Assembly: GCF_015752045.1 (NCBI RefSeq)
Contig: NZ_JADOUS010000007.1
Span: forward strand, 1 to 64,000
Origin: Arthrobacter_D sp015752045
GTDB taxonomy: Bacteria > Actinomycetota > Actinomycetes > Actinomycetales > Micrococcaceae
Reading direction: 5' to 3'
DNA length: 64,000 nucleotides
The translations under genes were made by a program, and so were the position numbers. The notes under the pieces were generated by a model, which was not told the origin of the DNA, did not search any database, and saw only the letters and a program-made list of their open reading frames with translations. This document shows, one piece after another, positions 24,314 to 33,254 of this stretch (positions are counted from its first letter, which is position 1; every line of letters starts with the position of its first letter).

Positions 24314-25876
24314 CTAGAGGCCGGACGCCGACTGGCAGGTCACTTCGTCGGCCGTCTGGCCGTCCAGTGCGGTTCCGAGGGGCGGTACGACGGCCCTGGA
24401 TCCGGTGGCCAGGTCGGCGCCGACGAGCAACTGGACACCGGCCGCCGCCTCGTCGAGGGCGACCTGGCTCTGCGGTATGCCGAACCGGGCGGCGACATCC
24501 GCCGCGGCAGCCTCGTAGCCGGTGCTGAAGTAGACCTGCGACAGCTCTGCCGGCACGGCCTCGAAGAGTGCGGCCTGCGTGTAACCGGCGGCGGCGAGCA
24601 GCTCCTGCACCTCGGCCGCCCGCTCGGGGTTCGATGTCGCGTTCACGACGAGGACCGGGACCGTCCCGGGATCGACAGCCGGAGCCTCGGCTGTTGCGGG
24701 CGCCTGCGGGGTGGGAGCCGCCGTGGCCGTCGTCGTCGCCGCCGACGACGGCTCGGGCGCCTCTTCGGTGAGGCCCCGGTCCTCGCGCAGCGCGTCGAAG
24801 AGCGGCGCAGCCGCGTCCTCATCGAGCACCAGGCGATTGGGATCCTCGATCCACTGCTCGGTGGGTACCGTCACGAAGGCGATGTTGCCGAGGTCGACGT
24901 CCTTCATGCGGTCGGCGATCTTCAGGAGCTCCGCGGGCCGCGACAGGCCCTCGTCCACCGTGAGGTTGCGTGTGACCGTGTCGGCGATCGAGTAGAGCCG
25001 AGGGAGATTGGTGAGGGTCCCTTCGGCGCGGACCTTGCGCGCCATCGACGCCATGAACGACTGCTGGGCTGCGATACGCCCCGTGTCGCCGCCGTCGCCG
25101 AAACTGTGGCGCGTGCGCAGGAAGGCCAGCGCCTGGTCCCCCTCCACCTCGCTGGTCCCGGCGGGCAGGGACAGGCCGGAGTACTCGTCGTCCACGGGTT
25201 CCTCGACGCAGACCTCGACGCCGCCGAGGGTGGAGGACAGCTCCTTGACCGCGTTGAAATCCGCCATCATGAAGTGGTCGATGGAGAGTCCGGTGAGATT
25301 GTTGATCGCGGCGACCGTGCAGCCGGGTCCGCCCTCGCCGAGTGCTCCGTTCAGCTGGCCCAGGTCCATCGCCTGGGACGTCTCCCCGGTCCCGGGGTTC
25401 ACGCAGCCGGGCAGGGGTACCAGCAGATCGCGCGGGAACGAGACGACGGTGACGTCCTCCCGGTCGGCCGAGAGCGTCAGCAGCATCATGACGTCCGAGT
25501 TGCCCTCACCGGCCGAATCGTCCTCGCTGCCGAAGAACTCCCCGGAATTGCCCGTGCGCGTGTCGGTGCCGAGGATGAGGATCTGGAGGGGGTCGGTGCT
25601 GGAGTCGACGGGCAACGCCGATTCCCCGTTCTCGCCCAGGTTCAGCGGGGAGGTCGCGACGTTCGACTGCAGGCGGAACACCTGGACCGCTACGAACGCC
25701 ACCGCGGCGACGAGCACGGTTGCCATGACCATGGCGGCGATCGCGAGCCCCCGGTGGCGCCCCCCGCGACCGAGGTGCCGTCCTGCCGGGACCGGACCGC
25801 CGGTCGCTCCAGCGGGGATCGCCGCGGAGGCGTCGCCGGCGCTCTGTGCGCCATCACTGGACGGTCGGCGGGTCAT
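24314..25876 (-). CDS. LytR-CpsA-Psr (LCP) family cell-wall glycopolymer transferase with LytR C-terminal domain
   Basis: LCP proteins attach undecaprenyl-linked glycopolymers to peptidoglycan on the outer face of the membrane. The 520 residues consist of a cytoplasmic Ser/Gly-rich N-terminus, one transmembrane helix (near residues 44-65) and the LCP domain. The domain shows ILGTDTRTG, SFPRDLLVPLPG with the catalytic-type Arg, LNGALGEGGPGC, and FLRTRHSFGDGGDTGRIAAQQ. A low-complexity linker of Ala/Thr/Pro leads to a LytR_C domain (PVLVVNATSNPERAAEVQ). The ATG at 25876 has AAGGAG at 8 bases; an upstream in-frame start lacks one. Confidence 0.93.
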   Translation of the reverse strand: MTRRPSSDGAQSAGDASAAIPAGATGGPVPAGRHLGRGGRHRGLAIAAMVMATVLVAAVAFVAVQVFRLQSNVATSPLNLGENGESALPVDSSTDPLQILILGTDTRTGNSGEFFGSEDDSAGEGNSDVMMLLTLSADREDVTVVSFPRDLLVPLPGCVNPGTGETSQAMDLGQLNGALGEGGPGCTVAAINNLTGLSIDHFMMADFNAVKELSSTLGGVEVCVEEPVDDEYSGLSLPAGTSEVEGDQALAFLRTRHSFGDGGDTGRIAAQQSFMASMARKVRAEGTLTNLPRLYSIADTVTRNLTVDEGLSRPAELLKIADRMKDVDLGNIAFVTVPTEQWIEDPNRLVLDEDAAAPLFDALREDRGLTEEAPEPSSAATTTATAAPTPQAPATAEAPAVDPGTVPVLVVNATSNPERAAEVQELLAAAGYTQAALFEAVPAELSQVYFSTGYEAAAADVAARFGIPQSQVALDEAAAGVQLLVGADLATGSRAVVPPLGTALDGQTADEVTCQSASGL

Positions 25877-26043
25877 GCCCGGGCTCCTTCGGATCATTGG
25901 GCGTGCGTGTCACCGGCGACCTCGACGGTCGGGACGACAGCACACCGGTGCGCGGTGGCCGGCGGCGACGTCGGTCGGCCGGCTGGGACTTCTGGCGGGC
26001 GTGTTCCGGCGGTCCAACGAGTGGTACCGGGAAGTAGTGCCCG

Positions 26044-26973
26044 CTAGAACCCTAGCTTGACGAGCTGCTTGGGGTCCCGCTGCCAGTCCTTGGCCACCTT
26101 GACGTGGAGGTCGAGGTAGATCCGGGTCCCGAGCAGTGCTTCGATGCCCCGGCGAGCGTTGGTGCCCACTTCCCTGAGCCGTGCACCGCCCTTGCCGATG
26201 ATGATCGCCTTCTGCGACGGACGTTCGACGTAGAGGTTGACGTGGACGTCGAGCATGGGATTGTCCGCGCTGCGCCCTTCCCTCGGGATCATCTCCTCGA
26301 CGACGACGGCCAAGGAGTGCGGGAGCTCGTCGCGGACGCCCTCCAGGGCGGCCTCGCGGACCAGTTCGGCCACCATCACGGCCTCCGGTTCGTCCGTCAG
26401 CTCCCCGTCGGGGTACAGGACGGGAGACTCCGGCATGTGCCGACTGAAGACCTCGGCGACGGTACCGACCTGGAAACCGTCCGCCGCGGAGACGGGCACG
26501 ATGTCGGCCCACCCGTCGGCACCCGCCACGTCCGTGCCGAGCTTCGCGACGGCCAGGAGCTGCTCCGTGAGGGCACGGCGGTCCACGAGGTCTGTCTTGG
26601 TGACCACCGCGATCAGGGGCTTGCGGTTCAGTCGGGCCAGCTGCTCGGCGATGAAGCGGTCCCCTGGACCGATCTTCTCGTTGGCGGGCAGGCAGAAGCC
26701 GACGGCGTCCACCTCGGACAGGGTGTCGGCGACGAGATCGTTGAGGCGCTGCCCCAGCAGGGTGCGGGGGCGGTGGAGGCCGGGGGTGTCGACGAGGACG
26801 ATCTGCGAGTCCTCGCGGTTCACGATTCCCCGGATGGTGTGGCGGGTGGTCTGCGGCTTGGCCGACGTGATGGCGACCTTCTGCCCCACGAGGGCGTTCG
26901 TCAGGGTCGATTTGCCCGCGTTGGGTCGTCCGACGAGCGAGACGAATCCGGCCCTGTGCTTAGCGTCGCTCAT
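26044..26973 (-). CDS. era: GTPase Era
   Basis: Ribosome-assembly GTPase that binds the 3' end of 16S rRNA. The 309 residues show G1 GRPNAGKS, G3 DTPG, G4 TKTD and a C-terminal KH domain with IIIGKGGARLREVG. All GTPase motifs are intact. The gene is the last of the phoH-ybeY-CBS protein-era operon on the - strand; its start overlaps the end of the CBS-domain gene by 14 bases. GAGG is the ribosome binding site. Confidence 0.97.
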   Translation of the reverse strand: MSDAKHRAGFVSLVGRPNAGKSTLTNALVGQKVAITSAKPQTTRHTIRGIVNREDSQIVLVDTPGLHRPRTLLGQRLNDLVADTLSEVDAVGFCLPANEKIGPGDRFIAEQLARLNRKPLIAVVTKTDLVDRRALTEQLLAVAKLGTDVAGADGWADIVPVSAADGFQVGTVAEVFSRHMPESPVLYPDGELTDEPEAVMVAELVREAALEGVRDELPHSLAVVVEEMIPREGRSADNPMLDVHVNLYVERPSQKAIIIGKGGARLREVGTNARRGIEALLGTRIYLDLHVKVAKDWQRDPKQLVKLGF

Positions 26974-28270
26974 TGTCAGCCTCTATCGTCTCTCGTTCGT
27001 CCTGCGCTGCGGGTTCGGGTGGTACGCGGTAGGTGATCACGTGGGAGACCCGGTTACGCCGGCCCTCCACGCGTTCGGCCCGCAGGCCGATACCGTCAAT
27101 TGTGACCTCTGATCCGACGATCGGCACCCTGCCCAGGGTCTTGGCCAGCAGGCCGCCGACCGTGTCCACTTCTTCGTCGTCGAGGTCCAGACCGAACAGC
27201 TCCCCGAGGTCGTCGATCCCCATCCGGGCGCTCACCCGGTACTCGCCGCCCTCGAGCTGTTCCTGTTCCGGCACCTCGGAGTCGTACTCGTCCACGATCT
27301 CGCCGACGATCTCCTCGATGAGGTCCTCGAGCGTGACGAGGCCGGCCGTACCGCCGTATTCGTCGATGACGATGGCCACGTGGGTCGACTCGCGCTGGAG
27401 TTCGCGCAGCAGGTCGCCGACCGGCTTCGACTCCGGGACGTAGCGCGCGGGGCGGCACTCGGTGTCGACGGGCCGGGACAAATTCGACGCCGGACGACCG
27501 TGCAGGTTCGCCACGACGTCCTTCAGGTACAGCAGACCCCGGATGTCGTCCGAGCTCTCCCCGATGACGGGGATGCGGGAGTAGCCCGAGCGGAGGAAGA
27601 GGGACATGGCCTGGCTCAGCGTCGAGCCGGATTCGATCGTGACCATGTCCGTGCGCGGGACCATGACCGAGCGGACCTTGGTGTCGCCGAGTTCGAACAC
27701 CGAGTGGATCAGTTCCGCCTCGTCGTCCTCGATCATCTCGGCGTCGGACGCACGGGAGAGGAGCTCACGGAACTCCTCCTGCGTAAAGAATGCGGCCTCG
27801 TCGCGGGTCGCGCCCGGCGTGATGGAGCTGCCGATGCGCACGAGCCACCGGGGGATCGGGCCGAGGATCGCACACAGGAAGGACACGAGCCCCGCCGTCA
27901 GGCGGACGACGGCGGGAGCGTGGATACGCCCGAGCTGCCGGGGTGACACCCCGACGATCACGAAGCCGATGCCGGCCATCACCGCCGTGGCGAGGAGACC
28001 GGCGAGCCAGATGCTGTCGAGCAGGTCGTGGAACAGGATGGCGACGGCGACGGCCCCCGCCATCTCGAACCACACCCGCCAGAACCGGAGGGCGTGCATG
28101 TGGGCGACGGGGGCGTCGAGGATGCGACGGATCGACTGCGTCCGGGACTCCTGGACGAGGGCCTCACCCTCCTGGCGCGGCAGGTAGCTGAAGGCCGCCT
28201 CGGCGGCGGTGACGAGGGCAGCCGTGAGTGCGAAGAGCAACCCCATCAATGCGAGAAGCCAGATGGTCAA
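26960..28270 (-). CDS. Hemolysin C / CorC-family membrane protein with DUF21 and CBS domains
   Basis: A 436-residue protein with an N-terminal CNNM/DUF21 transmembrane domain (about residues 1-180), a pair of CBS domains (VMVPRTDMVTI and VAIVIDEYGGTAGLVTLEDLIEEIVGEI, the latter read in parts) and a C-terminal CorC_HlyC transporter-associated domain. Relatives act in magnesium or cobalt efflux and homeostasis; the hemolysin name is historical. The preferred start is the TTG at 28270, which overlaps the ybeY stop (TTGA). A downstream ATG eight codons later is possible. The long open frame upstream lies inside ybeY and is not used. Confidence 0.9.
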   Translation of the reverse strand: MTIWLLALMGLLFALTAALVTAAEAAFSYLPRQEGEALVQESRTQSIRRILDAPVAHMHALRFWRVWFEMAGAVAVAILFHDLLDSIWLAGLLATAVMAGIGFVIVGVSPRQLGRIHAPAVVRLTAGLVSFLCAILGPIPRWLVRIGSSITPGATRDEAAFFTQEEFRELLSRASDAEMIEDDEAELIHSVFELGDTKVRSVMVPRTDMVTIESGSTLSQAMSLFLRSGYSRIPVIGESSDDIRGLLYLKDVVANLHGRPASNLSRPVDTECRPARYVPESKPVGDLLRELQRESTHVAIVIDEYGGTAGLVTLEDLIEEIVGEIVDEYDSEVPEQEQLEGGEYRVSARMGIDDLGELFGLDLDDEEVDTVGGLLAKTLGRVPIVGSEVTIDGIGLRAERVEGRRNRVSHVITYRVPPEPAAQDERETIEADNERR

Positions 28271-28740
28271 GCGCGCGTCTCCTGGGGGGCGTCGCCGCCG
28301 AGGAAGTCGGACAGGAGCTGGCGCTGGAGGCCGAACATCTCCTTCTCGTCCTCGGGCTCCGCGTGGTCGTAGCCGAGGAGGTGGAGGACCCCGTGCGTCG
28401 TGAGCAGCAGCAGCTCGTCCCTGGTACTGTGCCCGGCGGCCGCGCCCTGGGATGCGGCGACGTCCGGGCACAGCACGATGTCGCCGAGGAGCCCCGCGGG
28501 CGTCATCCGGCCCGGTGTCCCCGGTCGCAGCTCGTCCATGGGGAAGGAGAGCACATCGGTGGGGCCGGCTTCGTCCATCCACTCGATGTGCAGCTTCTCC
28601 ATCGCGGCGGTGTCCACGAGGATGATCGACAGCTCGGCCTCGGGGTGGACGAAGAGGGATTCGAGCAGGAAATTCGTAAGGCGGACGAGGGAGGCCTCGT
28701 CGACGTCGTGCCCGGACTCGTTGTTGACCTCGACGCTCAT
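28267..28740 (-). CDS. ybeY: Endoribonuclease YbeY (rRNA maturation factor)
   Basis: Zinc-dependent endoribonuclease involved in 16S rRNA 3'-end maturation and ribosome quality control. The metal site HGVLHLLGYDH (H-x3-H-x5-H) is intact, as is the VLSFPMDE block. The 157-residue length is normal. It overlaps phoH upstream and the CBS-domain gene downstream by four bases each, as in the conserved phoH-ybeY-corC-era order of many bacteria. Confidence 0.96.
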   Translation of the reverse strand: MSVEVNNESGHDVDEASLVRLTNFLLESLFVHPEAELSIILVDTAAMEKLHIEWMDEAGPTDVLSFPMDELRPGTPGRMTPAGLLGDIVLCPDVAASQGAAAGHSTRDELLLLTTHGVLHLLGYDHAEPEDEKEMFGLQRQLLSDFLGGDAPQETRA

Positions 28741-29771
28741 CGGGCGGCCGCTGGCCGGCCCGTGCGCGCTTGGGCGGCGCGCTGGCCCTCGTCCCAGGCG
28801 CCGTAGGCGCTGACGATGTCCCCGACGAGCCGGTGCCGGACGACGTCGGAGGCGTCCAGCTCGCTGAAGTACACGTCGTCGACGTCGTGGAGGATCTCGC
28901 TGACGACGCGCAGGCCCGAACTCGTACCGCCGGGGAGGTCGACCTGGGTGATGTCACCCGTCACGACCATCTTCGACCCGAAGCCGAGGCGCGTGAGGAA
29001 CATCTTCATCTGCTCCGGGGTGGTGTTCTGGGCCTCGTCGAGGATGATGAACGCGTCATTGAGGGTCCGGCCGCGCATGTAGGCGAGCGGGGCCACTTCG
29101 ATGGTCCCCGCGGCCATGAGGCGCGGGATGGAGTCGGGGTCCATCATGTCGTGCAGCGCGTCGTACAGGGGGCGGAGGTACGGATCGATCTTGTCGTTCA
29201 AGGTGCCGGGCAGGAAGCCCAGTCGCTCGCCCGCCTCGACGGCGGGCCGCGTCAGGATGATCCGGTTGACCTCCTTGTGCTGCAGCGCCTGCACGGCCTT
29301 GGCCATCGCGAGGTAGGTCTTGCCGGTACCGGCCGGACCGATGCCGAACACGATGGTGTTGCGGTCGATCGCGTCGACATAGGTGCTCTGGTTGAGGGTC
29401 TTCGGGCGGATCGTCCTGCCCCGCGAGGAGAGGATGTTGACGGACAGCACCTCCGAGGGACGGGCCGCGCTCTGCGTCTTCAGCATGGTGACCAGCTGCT
29501 CCAGGACCTGGGGCGAGACCGGCGCGTTGTTGGCGGCCATGGAGCGGATCTCGGCGACGAGCCGCTCGGTCCGCAGCACATCGGTCGAGGGGCCGGTGAT
29601 GGTCAGTTCGTTCCCGCGGGCGTGGAGGCCCACGCCCGGGAACGACTCCTCGATCAGTCGCAGCGCCTCGTCGTTGGAGCCCAGCGCCTGCACCATCTGC
29701 TCCGTCGAATCGAAGAGGAACACCCTGGTGTCGAGTCCTGCCGCATTGATGCCTGTTGAAGTTTCGCTCAT
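28737..29771 (-). CDS. phoH: PhoH family ATPase
   Basis: A 344-residue cytoplasmic ATPase of the PhoH/YbeZ family, thought to work with YbeY in RNA metabolism. The N-terminal region resembles a KH-like RNA-binding fold (VGLHARGNELTITGP). The ATPase core shows Walker A GPAGTGKTYLAM, Walker B FIILDEAQN, and sensor-like KMVVTGDITQVDLP. The ATG at 29771 matches family N-termini; an in-frame ATG 33 bases upstream is the alternative. It heads the operon with ybeY, the CBS gene and era. Confidence 0.94.
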   Translation of the reverse strand: MSETSTGINAAGLDTRVFLFDSTEQMVQALGSNDEALRLIEESFPGVGLHARGNELTITGPSTDVLRTERLVAEIRSMAANNAPVSPQVLEQLVTMLKTQSAARPSEVLSVNILSSRGRTIRPKTLNQSTYVDAIDRNTIVFGIGPAGTGKTYLAMAKAVQALQHKEVNRIILTRPAVEAGERLGFLPGTLNDKIDPYLRPLYDALHDMMDPDSIPRLMAAGTIEVAPLAYMRGRTLNDAFIILDEAQNTTPEQMKMFLTRLGFGSKMVVTGDITQVDLPGGTSSGLRVVSEILHDVDDVYFSELDASDVVRHRLVGDIVSAYGAWDEGQRAAQARTGRPAAAR

Positions 29772-30240
29772 ACCTCGGCCGTCCGGCCTTCGATCGCCCC
29801 TCATCCGAATTGTCGTACTGATGGTCTGGTCCCGCGTCCGCCCATGAGGCGGGGATGCCAATGTTACGCCATCCCGCCCGCGCCGGCCCTTCGTCCAACG
29901 GGCCGCGAGCATCCCTGATTCCCCGGAATCGTCAGGATTGCAAGCGAATTCTCGGTCCTCCGCACCGGTTCCGCACCGGTTCCGCCCCGACTCCCGATTC
30001 CGCGGCGAATCGCCCCCGGCTTCGTATCAATCAGGTTTCAGTCATCCTGCAGGCCCCTATTCGACCGGGCAGCGCCGCCGCGCTGTGCCAAGCTGAAACA
30101 GGTCCGCCCCGAGCGAGCCGACCGTCCGCCGGCCGCGCCGGGGCGGCGTCGCCGGAGCCACGCTCCCGGGGACGGCACGACACGACCCATCGCCGGGCAC
30201 GACCGATCTACCCGCCCGCACCTGACGGAAGGAGGCACGC
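29772..30240. other. Intergenic region of about 470 bases between divergent phoH and GerMN genes
   Basis: No gene is supported. Both upstream promoter regions must lie here. A short tandem duplication of CCGCACCGGTT occurs near 29960-29983. The ribosome binding site of the GerMN gene (GGAAGGAGG) closes the region. No RNA gene was recognised. Confidence 0.5.
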
Positions 30241-31227
30241 ATGAACCACCAGGACCCGCTGAAGAAGAACCGGCTGGGGCTCGGCGGCATCCTTGTGGTG
30301 TCCGGTGCCGTGCTGGTGGGCAGCGGCGCCTTCCTCCTCCCCGATCCGGGACTGCTGGCGGGCAACGCGCAGATGGCTCCCCTCCCCGATTCCCGCGCGA
30401 CGACGGCGCCCGACGGCGCCGTCACGGCATCGCCCGACGCCCTGTCCGGGCAGGCGACCACCACGGACCCCTCGGACGCCGTTCGGCCGCTGGTGCCCGT
30501 CTACTGGCTCGGCGACGAGGACGGCGCGGAGCGGCTCTTCCGCGAATTCCTGACACCGGAGGAGTCCGGTGGCGATCCGATCGCCGACGCCGTCCGGCTG
30601 ATGACCTCGGGGCAGCCGCTCGATCCCGACTACCACTCGTCCTGGCAGCCGGCGTCGAGGGTCACCGCCTCCATCTCGACGAAGAACGTCATCACCCTCG
30701 ATATCTCCTCCGATGCCTTCCCGCAGCGCCTCGGCGAGAAGCAGGGGCGCCTCGCGCTGCAGCAGCTGGTGTACACGGCCACGGCGGCGGCCGCCGATGC
30801 CGGGCTCATCGCGGGCGGTGAGGCGAGTTCGGTCGTCGTCCTGGTCGATGGCGCGGCGGACTACCGGGCCTTCGGCTCCGTGGACCTGGGCGGCGAGTGG
30901 ACCCGGGATGCCGCGACCCTCGCCCCGCTGTGGATCATCGATCCACAGGAGGGTGTGCAGGTCGATGGGGACCGCCTGACCGTCCACGGGACCGGCCCGG
31001 CGTCGGAGGACGAGCTGGCCTGGCGGATCGATCACAGTCTCGACGGTTCGGCGGAGGGCCCCACGGAACTCTTCCGGGACGGTTCCGTCGACATCGCACC
31101 CCAGGACGGCGCGCCCGGTGCGTACTCGTTCTCGGTGACGCTGCCTCCGGGCCGGTACGAGATCACCGTCTCGGCTCCCTCCACCGACGGAGCGGCCAGG
31201 GACTCGAAGACCGTCGTCGTCCGCTGA
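30241..31227 (+). CDS. Membrane-anchored protein with GerMN and Gmad2 immunoglobulin-like domains
   Basis: A 328-residue protein with a signal anchor at residues 14-40, an Ala/Thr/Pro-rich linker, a GerMN domain (about 85-215, with RLFREFLTP and RLALQQLVYTATAAA) and a C-terminal Gmad2-type Ig-like domain (about 235-328, GPASEDELAWRI and GAYSFSVTLPPGRYEITV). GerMN was named in spore germination proteins, but in non-sporulating actinobacteria such proteins are thought to act in the cell envelope. GGAAGGAGG is an excellent ribosome binding site. It converges on rsmE with an 11-base gap. The exact role is unknown. Confidence 0.85.
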   Translation: MNHQDPLKKNRLGLGGILVVSGAVLVGSGAFLLPDPGLLAGNAQMAPLPDSRATTAPDGAVTASPDALSGQATTTDPSDAVRPLVPVYWLGDEDGAERLFREFLTPEESGGDPIADAVRLMTSGQPLDPDYHSSWQPASRVTASISTKNVITLDISSDAFPQRLGEKQGRLALQQLVYTATAAAADAGLIAGGEASSVVVLVDGAADYRAFGSVDLGGEWTRDAATLAPLWIIDPQEGVQVDGDRLTVHGTGPASEDELAWRIDHSLDGSAEGPTELFRDGSVDIAPQDGAPGAYSFSVTLPPGRYEITVSAPSTDGAARDSKTVVVR

Positions 31228-31238
31228 GCGGGAGCGGG

Positions 31239-32003
31239 CTACCAGCGCCCGAGCAGGTGGTTCAGCAGGACCAGGGCGGCCGGGCCGGCCGTCGAGGAGC
31301 GCAGGACGTGGGGGCCCAGTCGGGCGGTATCGGCACCGGCGTCGCGCAGCTTCCCCAGTTCCGCCTCGCTGATGCCGCCTTCCGGTCCGACGACGACGGC
31401 CGTCGATGTCGTGCCCGACGACCCGGCCGCGAGCAGGGCGGAGACCTGGTCCGCGAGGGGGACGTCGGCGTCCTCGTGCAGGACGATCACGCGGTCGACG
31501 GTCTCGGCCCACACGGCAAGCCGCGAGGTGTCCATCACGGCGTGGACGTCGGGCACGAACGAACGGCGCGACTGTTTCGATGCGGCCCCGACGAGCGACG
31601 TCCACTTCTGCCGGCCCTTCTCGGCCTTGTCGCCGCGCCAGCGCACGATGCTCCGCTCGGCATGCCACGGGACGACGGCGTCGATCCCGAGTTCGGTCGC
31701 GGCCTCCACGGCCTGCTCGTCGCGGCCGCCCTTGGCCAGGGCCTGGACGAGGATCAGCCGGTGCCGAGGTGCAGGCTCCTGGCCTGCCGTCTCCACGGCG
31801 ACCTCGACCGTCCCGTTCCCGACCGCGGTGATGACGCCGCCGATCCGGTAGCCCGCACCGTCGGAGACATCCAGGCGCTCACCCTCGCCGAGGCGTCGGA
31901 CCGTGGCGGCGTGGCGCCCCTCGTCACCCCCGAGCACGAAGACGCTGCCGGGGGCCGACGCACGGACCGCCTCGCCCGGCCCGAAGAACAGGGGACGCGT
32001 CAT
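31239..32003 (-). CDS. rsmE: 16S rRNA (uracil(1498)-N3)-methyltransferase
   Basis: SPOUT-class methyltransferase that modifies U1498 of 16S rRNA using S-adenosylmethionine. The 254 residues contain an N-terminal PUA-like domain (DEGRHAATVRRLGEGERL) and the C-terminal knot with VVGPEGGISEAEL and LGPHVLRSSTAGPAAL, the cofactor-binding loops. The ATG at 32003 begins MTRPLFF and lies three bases beyond the dnaJ stop; the longer frame upstream is inside dnaJ. It is the third gene of hrcA-dnaJ-rsmE, a common actinobacterial order. Confidence 0.95.
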   Translation of the reverse strand: MTRPLFFGPGEAVRASAPGSVFVLGGDEGRHAATVRRLGEGERLDVSDGAGYRIGGVITAVGNGTVEVAVETAGQEPAPRHRLILVQALAKGGRDEQAVEAATELGIDAVVPWHAERSIVRWRGDKAEKGRQKWTSLVGAASKQSRRSFVPDVHAVMDTSRLAVWAETVDRVIVLHEDADVPLADQVSALLAAGSSGTTSTAVVVGPEGGISEAELGKLRDAGADTARLGPHVLRSSTAGPAALVLLNHLLGRW

Positions 32004-32005
32004 GG

Positions 32006-33136
32006 TCAGCGGTTTCCGAGCCGCTCCCGCAGGCGGGCGAAGACGCCGGAGCCGCTGCTGGCCAGCTGGCCGTCGGTGTACTCCTCGTTGCGCAGTTCCG
32101 CCAGCTTGCGCAGGAGCTCCTCCTGCTGCGGGTCGACGTTGCGCGGGGTCTCGACATTGAGGTGCACCCGCAGGTCCCCCCTGCCCTGGCTCCGCAGGTG
32201 CGTGACCCCGAGGCCCCGCAGGGTCAGGATCTCGCCCGGCTGGGTGCCCGGCTTGATATCGAGCTCCTGGTCGCCGTCGTAGGTGTCCAGGTGCACCGTG
32301 GTGCCGAGCGCCGCGGCGGTCATCGGGACGCTCAGCGTCACGTGCAGGTCGTCGCCGTCGCGCAGGAAGGTGGAGTCGGTGGCGACCCGTATCTCGACGT
32401 ACAGGTCGCCCTGGGGCCCGCCGGCCGTCCCGGCCTCGCCCTGGCCGCCCAGCTGGATGCGCGTGCCGGTCCCGACGCCGGCGGGGACCTTGATGGTCAG
32501 GGTGCGGCGGGCGCGGACGCGGCCCTCGCCGCTGCACTCGTGGCACGGGCTGGGGATCACGGTGCCGAAGCCCTGGCAGGTACCGCAGGGGGCGCTCGTC
32601 ATGACCTGTCCGAGGATCGAGCGCACGGCCCGCTGGACCTGGCCCGAGCCGCGGCAGATGTCACACGTCCGGGGTGAGGTGCCCGGCTGGCAGCAGCTGC
32701 CGTCGCACGTGGGGCACACCTCCGCGGTGTCGACCTCGATCTTCTTGTTGGTGCCGAAGACCGCGTCCTTCAGGTCGATGCGCACGTTGATGAGCGCGTC
32801 CTGTCCGCGACGCGTCCGCGAGGGAGCGCCGGCCTGCTGGCCGCCGCCGCCGAAGAAGGTCTCGAAGATGTCCTGGAAGGCGAAGCCCGAGCCCGAGTAC
32901 CCCGCGCCGTAGCCGCTGTCCGTCCCGTTCTCGTTGCCGGTGGTGTCGTAGACCCGGCGCTTCTGCGGGTCGGACAGGACCTCGTAGGCGTGGCTGACGC
33001 GCTTGAACTCCTCCGAGGCGTCCGGCCCGGAGTTGACGTCGGGGTGGAGCTTCCGGGCGAGCTTGCGGTACGCCTTCTTGATTTCCTCCCCGGTCGCACC
33101 CTGCGCTACACCGAGGACCTCATAGTGATTACTCAC
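32006..33136 (-). CDS. dnaJ: Co-chaperone DnaJ (DnaJ2 type)
   Basis: Hsp40 partner of DnaK. The 376 residues contain an N-terminal J domain with the HPD motif (KLHPDVNSGP), a short Gly-rich linker (GYGAGYSGSG) and four zinc-binding CxxCxGxx repeats (CPTCDGSC, CDICRGSG, CGTCQGFG, CHECSGEG). The substrate-binding C-terminal domains follow. The first zinc repeat has Cys where Gly is usual, as in other actinobacterial DnaJ2 proteins. It lies 118 bases after hrcA and should share its heat-responsive promoter. Confidence 0.95.
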   Translation of the reverse strand: MSNHYEVLGVAQGATGEEIKKAYRKLARKLHPDVNSGPDASEEFKRVSHAYEVLSDPQKRRVYDTTGNENGTDSGYGAGYSGSGFAFQDIFETFFGGGGQQAGAPSRTRRGQDALINVRIDLKDAVFGTNKKIEVDTAEVCPTCDGSCCQPGTSPRTCDICRGSGQVQRAVRSILGQVMTSAPCGTCQGFGTVIPSPCHECSGEGRVRARRTLTIKVPAGVGTGTRIQLGGQGEAGTAGGPQGDLYVEIRVATDSTFLRDGDDLHVTLSVPMTAAALGTTVHLDTYDGDQELDIKPGTQPGEILTLRGLGVTHLRSQGRGDLRVHLNVETPRNVDPQQEELLRKLAELRNEEYTDGQLASSGSGVFARLRERLGNR

Positions 33137-33254
33137 TCGTACACATCACTTCCTGTTGAATGTTCTGTCGTCTGCACGCCGGTTGCACCGGCGGAAAGGC
33201 CATGGTCGGCCCTGGGTGGCCGTCGACAACCCAGAACCGCTGCCCGCGCCCCCG

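Noticed and set aside
28271..28957. N-terminal extension of the CBS-domain protein
   Set aside because: It lies inside ybeY and phoH in another frame and lacks family similarity.
29960..29983. Tandem 11-bp duplication as the start of a repeat array
   Set aside because: Only two units, no further copies and no spacer structure.
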